A stretch of 7,148 nt of DNA. It comes from Anaerolineales bacterium. Lineage in GTDB: Bacteria; Chloroflexota; Anaerolineae; Anaerolineales; E44-bin32. The translations under genes and the position numbers were made by a program. Every line of letters begins with the position of its first letter. The stretch's first letter is position 1. Below the pieces are notes generated by a model, which worked only from the letters and a program-made list of their open reading frames with translations, searched no databases and was not told the DNA's origin. This document shows positions 1 to 4,964 of this stretch, piece after piece. The DNA lies in assembly GCA_030668545.1 (NCBI GenBank), contig DAOUTT010000107.1, positions 1 to 7,148 on the forward strand, read 5' to 3'.

Positions 1-31
1 CGGGGCTATATTTGCGCCTCCGCTTGGCCAT
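1..31 (-). CDS. 5' fragment of a basic protein, likely transposase OrfA
   Basis: Only the first ten codons are visible, reading MAKRRRKYSP before the window ends. The start is well supported: GAGAGGAG at 46-39 leaves a 7-nt spacer before ATG at 31. A very basic N-terminus running into K-Y/F-S-P is what IS3-family OrfA proteins often show ahead of their 'EFK' helix-turn-helix, and the upstream terminal repeat and promoter fit that reading. Ten residues alone cannot prove the family; any nucleic-acid-binding protein could start this way. The rest of the gene is off the left edge. Confidence 0.55.
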   Translation of the reverse strand, partial: MAKRRRKYSP

Positions 32-52
32 GCCTGCACTCCTCTCATGAAC

Positions 53-81
53 ATGATAGCTTCCCTTAGCTATCTGTCCAA
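53..81 (-). promoter_or_regulatory. Promoter of the insertion-sequence ORF
   Basis: On the minus strand TTGGAC (81-76) is separated by 17 nt (75-59) from TATCAT (58-53), a good sigma-70-type pair. Predicted transcription would start near 46, just ahead of the Shine-Dalgarno at 46-39. The -35 box lies inside the terminal repeat, as in many IS elements. The spacer carries a 6-bp inverted repeat, GATAGC (55-60) and GCTATC (69-74), which could be an operator or hairpin. Confidence 0.5.
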
Positions 82-99
82 GATTTGGGGTGCACTTCA
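75..99 (-). repeat. Terminal inverted repeat of the insertion sequence
   Basis: Read from the outside on the minus strand this 25-bp stretch begins TGAAGTGCACCCC and ends CTTGGACA. It has the TG tip and the TGCACCC...TTGGAC layout of IS150-group ends as I remember them. The partner repeat is not in the window, so its status as an inverted repeat cannot be confirmed here. Confidence 0.5.
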
Positions 100-551
100 A
101 AATGGTCCCCTGCAGCCCCCAAGGGGGGCGAACGGGGGGGAAAGAAAAGTTGCAGCAACACTCGGCACCAACATCATAATTGGCGTTGTGAACAATTCGT
201 ATATTCTTCTCACGCATTGCCCCCTCACCCCCTGACAACGATCGATTCGGCTTTAAGTTTCGAAGGGACGTTTCTAAGGAACACTTGGCAGTGCTCATGG
301 GATGTACATTGTGGTCGTTCCCACACTGGTAAGGGGTTGTCGTTTTTATGTGGAGCTGGGTACCGAAAATCCGCTTTGTCATCCACGCAATTTGGAGGAG
401 ACACTTTTATTCTGATACCCACGGCTGATCAGAACAGAAGCTGATAGAAGCTGCACCCCTCCAGGCTATAACGCCAATTCCAAAGGAGCGCATATGTAGA
501 CTTTTATGACCTGCTATGGTATGTTTTGGAAATATTTAATTTGGAGGAAAC
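100..551. other. Non-coding region between the insertion sequence and the dsbA-like gene
   Basis: I see no convincing gene here. The open frames have implausible composition, with no hydrophobic core or recognisable motif, and lack good ribosome binding sites. The stretch holds a C/G-run hairpin at 106-141, a small tandem repeat AGAAGCTG at 436-443 and 446-453, and near its right end the presumed promoter and ribosome binding site of the next gene. A weak promoter candidate is TAGACT (497-502) with 17 nt to TATGTT (520-525). No tRNA-like cloverleaf or T-loop was seen. Confidence 0.6.
106..141. repeat. Nested C-run/G-run hairpin
   Basis: GCCCCC (115-120) pairs with GGGGGC (124-129) around a 3-nt loop, and an outer TCCCC (106-110) can pair with GGGGA (137-141). 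No T tract follows on either strand, so a terminator role is not well supported. It sits just outside the presumed insertion-sequence tip at 99. Function unknown. Confidence 0.4.
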
Positions 552-1244
552 ATGGGAAAACGGGAAGAAATTCGCGAAAAACGTCAGCATGAACAACGGA
601 GGAATCTTGTCGTTGGCACGCTTGTAATAGCAGGGGTCGTTATCCTCATCACAGCAATGGTTATCTTACGTTCCCAAGCCCAGATCCAGAGCATCATCAC
701 TCCAGCGGCTTTTGATTTCCCACAGAGTGAGGGGATGGCAATGGGGGATCCTGATGCGCCAGTGGTCATCGAGGAATTCTCTGATTTCCAATGTCCGGCC
801 TGTCAGTTCTTCCACGAAGAAACACTTGAGCAGGTCGTCGATGAGTATGTCAGGACAGGGGATGTTTATTACATCTTCCGACCTTTCCCATTCATCGGTA
901 AAGAATCGCAGGTAGCGGCTCTCGGAGGCTACTGCGCTGCGGAACAAGGGCTCTTCTGGGAATATTCCAATATCGTCTTTGCCAATCAGATCGGTGAGAA
1001 CGCGGGAAGTTTTACCTCCGCGCGATTGGAAGCGATGGCGGATATCATCGGTTTGGATGCCGACTTCGCGAAATGTTTGTCTGAAGGACGCTATCAAGAC
1101 CTGGTTGACGCTGATTTTCAAGCTGCTCAGGACGCGGGGGTCGATTCAACACCCAGCTTTCTTATCAATGGTGTGCTTTTATCCGGCGCTCTTCCATTTG
1201 AAACTTACCAGGGCTATATCGAACAAGCTCTCTTAGAGAATTAA
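552..1244 (+). CDS. Membrane-anchored DsbA-like thiol-disulfide oxidoreductase
   Basis: The 230-residue product belongs to the DsbA/Thioredoxin_4 group, which forms or rearranges disulfides in exported proteins. A basic cytoplasmic N-terminus (residues 1-18) is followed by one membrane helix (about 19-39), placing the catalytic domain outside. The fold begins with 'GDPDAPVVIEEFSDFQ', then the active site CPAC (81-84). The cis-proline loop is 'STPSFLING' with T200-P201. Cys128 ('GGYCAAEQG', before FWEY) and Cys175 form the second cysteine pair often seen in this group. Length and architecture are typical and complete. The start has GGAGG (543-547) 4 nt upstream of ATG. It is monocistronic, ending at a hairpin terminator and converging on the DUF554 gene. 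The redox partner, usually a VKOR- or DsbB-like protein, is not in the window. Confidence 0.93.
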   Translation: MGKREEIREKRQHEQRRNLVVGTLVIAGVVILITAMVILRSQAQIQSIITPAAFDFPQSEGMAMGDPDAPVVIEEFSDFQCPACQFFHEETLEQVVDEYVRTGDVYYIFRPFPFIGKESQVAALGGYCAAEQGLFWEYSNIVFANQIGENAGSFTSARLEAMADIIGLDADFAKCLSEGRYQDLVDADFQAAQDAGVDSTPSFLINGVLLSGALPFETYQGYIEQALLEN

Positions 1245-1265
1245 GTTCCAACCCTCAGAAAGACC

Positions 1266-1300
1266 GAGCGGGTGCCCGGTATTATACCGGCACCCGCTTC
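1266..1300. terminator. Hairpin terminator between convergent genes
   Basis: GCGGGTGCC (1268-1276) pairs perfectly with GGCACCCGC (1289-1297). After a bulged C at 1277, GGTA (1278-1281) pairs with TACC (1285-1288), with TTA as the loop. A1267 and G1266 can extend the stem with T1298 and T1299. The sequence after the stem on the plus strand is only moderately T-rich; the minus strand has TCTTTCT a few bases beyond. It lies 22 nt past the dsbA-like stop codon and probably serves both convergent units. Confidence 0.8.
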
Positions 1301-1375
1301 TTGGATTAAATTCACAGGTCGGATAGCTAGCGCAATTCCACGTGCGGCTTGATCATCCTCCGGTACTACTTCCCA

Positions 1376-2107
1376 CTACATCAAACCGAAGTATCGCAGG
1401 ACGACTACCGCCAACGGTGTGATTACGAGTGCTGGCAAGATATTCGCTGTTCGTATCGGTCGCAACTCTAGCAGAGTCCCTATCGCCAAACCGATAAGAA
1501 GCACCCCGCCCACGACCGACAGCTCTGCCAGCATCACTGGATCGAAAAAACCCTCGATGTAAGCCGCGGCCAGTGTCAAGCCCCCCTGGTAAAAGAGGAT
1601 GATCACCGTCGAGAACAACACTCCAATGCCAAAGCTAGACGCCAGCGCAAGAGATGCAAAACCATCCATAACCGACTTGATTGCCAGCAATTCGTAATTT
1701 CCCGTCAGACCATCCTGTAGCGACCCCAGGATTGTCATCGGGCCAACGCAGAAGAGCAGGCTGGCGGAGACAAAGCCGCGGATAAAACGACTGCTCTGCG
1801 TGACCTCCCCCGAACCACTAGCGAAACGTTTCTCCAGATAGGCGCCCAGCGACTTCAAACGCGCTTCCAGACGCCACCATTCCCCGAGCATCACGCCGAT
1901 GAGCAACCCGATCAGAGGCAGAAGGATGTTCTCCCCCTCTACGCTAGTACCGCGGATGAATAACTCGGCGCCGATCGCGAGCGTAAAGACCCCCAATACG
2001 TTGATCACACCCTCACGAATCCGCTCAGGAAAACGGGCGCCGAATAGAAGCCCGGCGGCGCTGCCGATCAGAACCGTGACAATGTTAATCCATGTCCCGG
2101 TCATCAT
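1376..2107 (-). CDS. DUF554 family integral membrane protein
   Basis: A 243-residue hydrophobic protein of the DUF554 family (which includes E. coli YqgA), whose transport or other function is unknown. Family hallmarks are visible: an N-terminal glycine-rich helix ('TWINIVTVLIGSAAGLLFG'), 'LGVFTLAIG' at about 38-46, the central block 'FCVGPMTILGSLQDGLTG' (119-136) and 'AIKSVMDGFASLALAS' (142-157), then helices at about 163-183, 195-214 and 222-241. Seven or so membrane segments are predicted; length is normal and no break is seen. Two tandem ATG codons (2107 and 2104) could serve as start. The first overlaps the stop of the upstream adenosyltransferase gene as ATGA, implying translational coupling in a two-gene operon. 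That pairing does not by itself reveal a function; a link to cobalamin is speculative. Confidence 0.92.
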   Translation of the reverse strand: MMTGTWINIVTVLIGSAAGLLFGARFPERIREGVINVLGVFTLAIGAELFIRGTSVEGENILLPLIGLLIGVMLGEWWRLEARLKSLGAYLEKRFASGSGEVTQSSRFIRGFVSASLLFCVGPMTILGSLQDGLTGNYELLAIKSVMDGFASLALASSFGIGVLFSTVIILFYQGGLTLAAAYIEGFFDPVMLAELSVVGGVLLIGLAIGTLLELRPIRTANILPALVITPLAVVVLRYFGLM

Positions 2108-2658
2108 TCTCTCGATTTAGCGATCGTGGGTTTTTCTACACCCGCGTTCTCGTTTTCCCAGAGGGAGAGCACGAAGCAAAGGCTGGAGAGTCGGTTCAAG
2201 TACGGCAATATGGTCGGGTTGGAGAGCTTGCTCTCGTGATCGAGCCGCACGACTTGCCGCTCGGCACGGCGCACAACCGTCCTTGCACAGTCCAGAGCGG
2301 CGGCTGGAAGCGAATCCCCGGGCAGAATAAAATCTTTCGGCATATTTACACGGTCACCGAAAGATTGCACCTGTTCCTCGATCCAGGCAAGTCGTGCTGC
2401 CTCAAGACGTTGAAACTGCTCCTCCTCTCCAGGAACAGCGGCAAGCTCTACCATGATCGTGTAGAGATCTTTTTGTACTTCATGGATCACGGAAGTCGTT
2501 TCCTCAGAAAGCGCGGTCGCTCGAGATAATCCAAGTGCTGCTGAGGCTTCATCGACCGTCCCGAAGGCGGTCGGGCGCAGGTGATATTTGGGTACTCGCT
2601 CGCTGCCGAGTAAGCCAGTTGATCCGTCATCCCCTTCACCAGAGTAATAATCAGGCAT
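2104..2658 (-). CDS. pduO: PduO/MMAB-type cob(I)alamin adenosyltransferase
   Basis: This enzyme transfers the adenosyl group of ATP to cob(I)alamin to make adenosylcobalamin in the cytosol. The N-terminal ATP-binding block is clear ('GEGDDGSTGLLG' at 7-18, then R21, K24, R28, 'AFGTVDEASAALG' at 31-43). The C-terminal signature follows: 'FILPGD' (110-115), 'CARTVVRRAER' (124-134) and 'YLNRLSSLCFVLSLWENE' (153-170). The usual second G of PGG is D here, and the common LHVAR is LDCAR. I chose ATG at 2658 (184 aa) because homology begins at once there; an in-frame GTG at 2694 would add 12 residues. A TATAAT ends 6 nt before the ATG, suggesting a leaderless message. It is first in an operon with the DUF554 gene and divergent from the comEA-like gene. 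No cobalamin riboswitch fits in the upstream space. Confidence 0.92.
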   Translation of the reverse strand: MPDYYSGEGDDGSTGLLGSERVPKYHLRPTAFGTVDEASAALGLSRATALSEETTSVIHEVQKDLYTIMVELAAVPGEEEQFQRLEAARLAWIEEQVQSFGDRVNMPKDFILPGDSLPAAALDCARTVVRRAERQVVRLDHESKLSNPTILPYLNRLSSLCFVLSLWENENAGVEKPTIAKSRE

Positions 2659-2664
2659 ACCCTG

Positions 2665-2670
2665 ATTATA
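2665..2670 (-). promoter_or_regulatory. Candidate -10 box for the adenosyltransferase operon, leaderless start
   Basis: A perfect TATAAT on the minus strand ends at 2665, so transcription would begin at about 2658, exactly the A of the chosen ATG. The -35 region at the expected spacing (TGTGCC, 2693-2688) is poor, and there is no extended TG. The element falls inside the coding sequence if the upstream GTG start (2694) is used instead. Confidence 0.4.
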
Positions 2671-2677
2671 GATCGCT

Positions 2678-2706
2678 TTGAGATTGGGGCACACCTGACA
2701 TATAAT
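2678..2706 (+). promoter_or_regulatory. Sigma-70-type promoter of the comEA-like gene
   Basis: TTGAGA (2678-2683), a 17-nt spacer and a perfect TATAAT (2701-2706) form a strong housekeeping promoter. Transcription should start near 2713, giving a leader of about 20 nt that contains the Shine-Dalgarno AAGGGGGA ahead of the TTG start. Its core elements interleave with those of the divergent adenosyltransferase promoter. Confidence 0.7.
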
Positions 2707-2733
2707 CCAAATATCGAGCGTGAAGGGGGAACA

Positions 2734-3309
2734 TTGAGGGGGTTTAACCTGGTTCGCAAATGGAGCACCTTCCTGGCCGGCTTGCTAATGGGCTTGGCAT
2801 CGACAGGACTAATTCTGCTTCTCATCCACCAACCTAGACAATACCCTATTGAACTCCTACCACCGCCAACCCCGGGTCCGTTGTCCATCCATGTTGCTGG
2901 CGCTGCTGAACGCCCGGGTGTTTATCTCCTGCCATACGGCTCGATCGTTCAGGATGCACTCGATGCAGCCGGTGGACCGACGTCCAGCGCTGATCTCGAC
3001 CGAATCAACCTGGCGGTTGACCTCGAGGATGGTCAGCGGGTCTACGTACCGCAGATGACCGTTTCGGGACCTTCAAAGGGTGAGGAAGTCCACCCCTCCG
3101 AGATCGACCCTGAGCTGATGATCAATATCAATACCGCAGGCGCCGCGGAACTCGAGCTGCTCCCGGGGATTGGGCCCAGCCTGGCGAAGGAGATCATGGA
3201 TCATCGCTCGGCCAATGGTCTCTTCAACACAGCCGACGATCTGCTCGCCGTATCGGGGATAGGTCCAGCGAAAGTGGAGCAAATACGAGACTTGATAACC
3301 TTTCAGTGA
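2734..3309 (+). CDS. comEA: ComEA-like competence protein (SLBB plus helix-hairpin-helix)
   Basis: ComEA is a membrane-anchored DNA receptor that binds double-stranded DNA outside the cytoplasmic membrane during natural transformation. The 191-residue product shows a membrane helix (about 11-31), a proline-rich linker (43-49), and an SLBB-type domain ('LSIHVAGAAERPGVYLLP' then 'GQRVYVP', about 50-106). A charged linker leads to two helix-hairpin-helix motifs, 'NINTAGAAELELLPGIGPSL' (131-150) and 'LLAVSGIGPAKVEQIRDLI' (170-188). This is the standard SLBB-HhH architecture with normal length. The start is TTG: no in-frame ATG precedes the membrane helix, and AAGGGGGA sits 4 nt upstream. The gene appears to be monocistronic. 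The channel gene comEC, often adjacent in other genomes, is not downstream here, so a role in uptake rather than general DNA binding is inferred from architecture. Confidence 0.9.
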   Translation: MRGFNLVRKWSTFLAGLLMGLASTGLILLLIHQPRQYPIELLPPPTPGPLSIHVAGAAERPGVYLLPYGSIVQDALDAAGGPTSSADLDRINLAVDLEDGQRVYVPQMTVSGPSKGEEVHPSEIDPELMININTAGAAELELLPGIGPSLAKEIMDHRSANGLFNTADDLLAVSGIGPAKVEQIRDLITFQ

Positions 3310-3449
3310 CTCCGCTCGGGTTTACAGGCGCAGACCTTGTAGGCATTATTGCCTAAGCAGATAGAAGCATTCGACTATAACGAGAACTCAATATTGGTAT
3401 TCAATTCGTCGCATCGCCAAATCCAGTGAGAACATAAGGAACTGATATC

Positions 3450-3569
3450 ATGACCTTATTGCTTTCTTCTCTGGCAGTTTTCTTCGCAGTGATCGCGGCG
3501 TTCACGCCATTACTACCAGGCTTCATCCCCCGCATCGATGTGCTGACGCTCTATCGGATGCGTCGGTAG
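3450..3569 (+). CDS. Possible 39-residue single-helix membrane peptide
   Basis: I do not recognise this ORF. It starts with ATG at 3450 behind AAGGA (3436-3440) with a 9-nt spacer, a good ribosome binding site, and ends at TAG. The peptide begins MTLLLSSLAVFFAVIAAF, a convincing membrane helix (about 2-23) with PLLPGF following, then a short tail ending in YRMRR, giving a positively charged C-terminus. This is the layout of many small membrane proteins. No clear promoter was found upstream. It could equally be the decayed 5' end of a longer gene or a chance ORF; its short length keeps confidence low. Confidence 0.35.
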   Translation: MTLLLSSLAVFFAVIAAFTPLLPGFIPRIDVLTLYRMRR

Positions 3570-3616
3570 CTCTAATTACTAATGTGATCGTGGCAAGATG
3601 ATCGAGTACATATCCA

Positions 3617-3684
3617 GCAGGTGCTAATTCATTGACTGGTGCCTGCATAGGCTCATGAAGTGGAGTGCAAGGGGCGATGCTCCA
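3617..3684 (+). repeat. Two consecutive potential RNA hairpins
   Basis: GCAGGTGC (3617-3624) can pair with GTGCCTGC (3639-3646) over 8 bp with two G-U wobbles and a 14-nt loop. TGGA plus GCA (3661-3664, 3667-3669) can pair with TGC plus TCCA (3678-3684), leaving a 2-nt bulge. Neither is followed by a T tract. They may be part of a structured RNA or simply chance pairings. Confidence 0.3.
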
Positions 3685-3688
3685 ATGG

Positions 3689-3774
3689 GTCAATAGGCCA
3701 ACGAGTCGACACGTCGGCGAGTAGGATCAGTCAACAAGTCATCGAGTTGAATGAACCACAATTGACCTATTGAC
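3689..3774. repeat. Imperfect 13-bp inverted repeat with a 60-bp interior
   Basis: GTCAATAGGCCAA (3689-3701) and TTGACCTATTGAC (3762-3774) are reverse complements except for one position, with a 9-bp perfect outer part. The one mismatch becomes a G-U pair if transcribed from the minus strand, that is, downstream of the SGNH hydrolase stop codon. The right arm also contains ATTGAC twice (3761-3766, 3769-3774). A short non-autonomous element or a 3'-end RNA structure is possible; no target duplication was identified. Confidence 0.45.
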
Positions 3775-3812
3775 TTTGTAGCTCATACACCATGGAAGGT
3801 AGACTAACTGCC

Positions 3813-4946
3813 TCACTCAGCGTGAAGTAACCCAACGCTGTTCAGGTAATTAGAAATAATTGTCGCCGCGAAATCATGTCCGGCTACATTCCAATGACCA
3901 TCGTTAGGATAGTAAAGCATCTCGCCCTCGACTGCCTTTTCTTGGAAAGGAGGGAGTAGGTTAATGTAGTAAATGCCGTGCTCCACACAGAAGTCTTTCA
4001 GCTGTCGCTCAACGTCGTCCAATTGAGCCACTCCGACATCCGTCATAACGCTCTTCAGGTAAGGCCAATAGACATGCTCGCGGTTAGGGATGAACACGAC
4101 GACAAGTGAGGCATCGTGTTCAGCTGAGAGGTCCAATGCCTCTAGAAGAGCGGCTTTCGTTAATTCCCATCCGCGTACGACATCCTGCTTTGCGGGGTCC
4201 GTCGTCTCCCAAGCGTATAGCCCATATCGCATTTTCATCTCACCATCGTCATAAACTCCGTCTCCCGAATCCGGGAGGAGGAAAAGTTCAGTGTTGATCA
4301 ACGCAGCCAAAAGCTGAAAGGTTCTTAAGCTCCATGGAAAGGGCAATTCATTCCCTGCGGCAGCACCTTCCGGAGCCCATTCAAGGTAATTCGTCTCGCC
4401 TGAGGAGAGGAAGGATTCTGCACCGACGCTTTCGGGCAGGTCATTACCGAAGAAAGCCCAGATCCAGAGATTGGTTTGGAGCGGGATGGCATAACGTCTG
4501 ATGGTGATGGGGTAAACGTGTGAGTTCCACCCCGCCCAACCGAGGTTGGCAACCCTCTTACCACTGATTACCTCCAGTCGGCTTGGCCAGCTTTCATCCA
4601 TCTCGACGCCGAAACCGAAGGTGAATGAGTCGCCGATGGCCGCGATATCGAAGGTGCCCTCAAAGGGTTCATCGCGTAGGCCGTCATCGTTTGTTTGCAC
4701 GGTGAAGCTGAACTCTGGGTGTCCCGAAATGTGAGAATTCTGGTTGGGCTTGAGGCCAAGGAGCAATTCGGGATCCGGCTCCCAAAGTTCTTCCAGTTTT
4801 TGTGTAAGTGTGAAGCGGCTGGGCACAGGGATGATGCGCAGTGCGATTTCAAGGAATGCGAAGGCAAGCAAGATGCCGAAGATGATGAACATGACCCGTG
4901 AGATTACAAAGCGGAATGGCGAATACTGGGTGGTATCTGAAGACAT
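3813..4946 (-). CDS. Membrane-anchored SGNH/GDSL-type hydrolase or acyl esterase/transferase
   Basis: The 377-residue protein has one N-terminal membrane helix (about 13-37) and a large extracytoplasmic SGNH domain. Catalytic blocks are visible: block I 'AIGDSFTFG' with nucleophile S107, block II glycine in 'NLGWAGWNS' (G136 or G139), block III 'FFGNDLPES' with N168, and a final 'DGHWNVAGH' with D349 and H351. The DxHW-like ending resembles AlgJ/AlgX-type proteins that move or remove acyl groups on polysaccharides. The set of catalytic residues looks intact. It starts 18 nt after the carbamoyltransferase stop and so is its operon partner; the ribosome binding site is weak (AAAAGG about 14 nt upstream), suggesting coupled translation. 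The substrate is not evident; an O-acyl group on an envelope glycan or lipid is the best inference. Confidence 0.85.
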   Translation of the reverse strand: MSSDTTQYSPFRFVISRVMFIIFGILLAFAFLEIALRIIPVPSRFTLTQKLEELWEPDPELLLGLKPNQNSHISGHPEFSFTVQTNDDGLRDEPFEGTFDIAAIGDSFTFGFGVEMDESWPSRLEVISGKRVANLGWAGWNSHVYPITIRRYAIPLQTNLWIWAFFGNDLPESVGAESFLSSGETNYLEWAPEGAAAGNELPFPWSLRTFQLLAALINTELFLLPDSGDGVYDDGEMKMRYGLYAWETTDPAKQDVVRGWELTKAALLEALDLSAEHDASLVVVFIPNREHVYWPYLKSVMTDVGVAQLDDVERQLKDFCVEHGIYYINLLPPFQEKAVEGEMLYYPNDGHWNVAGHDFAATIISNYLNSVGLLHAE

Positions 4947-4964
4947 GATAGACGCAGCAGCCTT

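Larger units (their letters stand above)
1..99 (-). mobile_element. End of an insertion sequence, probably IS3 family (IS150 group), truncated by the window edge
   Basis: Three independent signals line up on the minus strand. A terminal-repeat-like sequence has its tip at 99 (TGAAGTGCACCCC at the outside, TTGGACA at the inside). A promoter has its -35 box inside that repeat. An ORF starts 68 nt inward behind a strong Shine-Dalgarno, which is the usual distance for orfA in IS3 elements. The TG tip and the TG-A--TGCACCC...TTGGAC pattern resemble my recollection of the IS150 terminal repeat. The other end, the transposase body and any 3-4 bp target duplication lie outside the window, so family and intactness are inferred. 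A genuine gene with a coincidental upstream sequence is the alternative. Confidence 0.6.
3310..3812. other. Gene-poor gap with a small ORF and several hairpins
   Basis: No large gene is visible. The left part has a short 6-bp hairpin, TAGGCA (3340-3345) with TGCCTA (3350-3355), lacking a T tract. A 39-codon ORF lies at 3450-3569. The right part (about 3600-3780) has two local hairpins and a longer inverted repeat described separately. It separates the comEA-like gene from the 3' end of the convergent carbamoyltransferase operon, yet no classical terminator is evident for either. Confidence 0.6.

Noticed and set aside
47..444. Open plus-strand frames over the first 444 bases that could be read as small proteins
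   Set aside because: Composition is rich in R, G, H, P and C with no domain, helix or good ribosome binding site, and the frames overlap the presumed insertion-sequence end.
666..1121. A 151-codon minus-strand frame inside the dsbA-like gene
   Set aside because: It is fully antisense to a clear CPAC thioredoxin-fold gene and has no recognisable features.
1281..1286. TATAAT read on the minus strand within the terminator loop
   Set aside because: It is explained by the self-complementary loop-proximal stem, and no suitable gene starts downstream on that strand within the window.
2659..2733. A cobalamin riboswitch ahead of the adenosyltransferase gene
   Set aside because: The space is too short, no B12-box-like sequence was seen, and the predicted transcript starts at the ATG.
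2487..2888. A 133-codon minus-strand frame spanning the divergent promoter region
   Set aside because: It overlaps both the adenosyltransferase and comEA-like coding regions and the shared promoters, and its sequence has no family resemblance.
3340..3355. Short hairpin downstream of comEA as a terminator
   Set aside because: The stem is only 6 bp and there is no T tract after it.
4568..4867. Alternative frames of 60-100 codons within the SGNH and carbamoyltransferase genes
   Set aside because: They are shadows of strongly supported genes with intact catalytic motifs.
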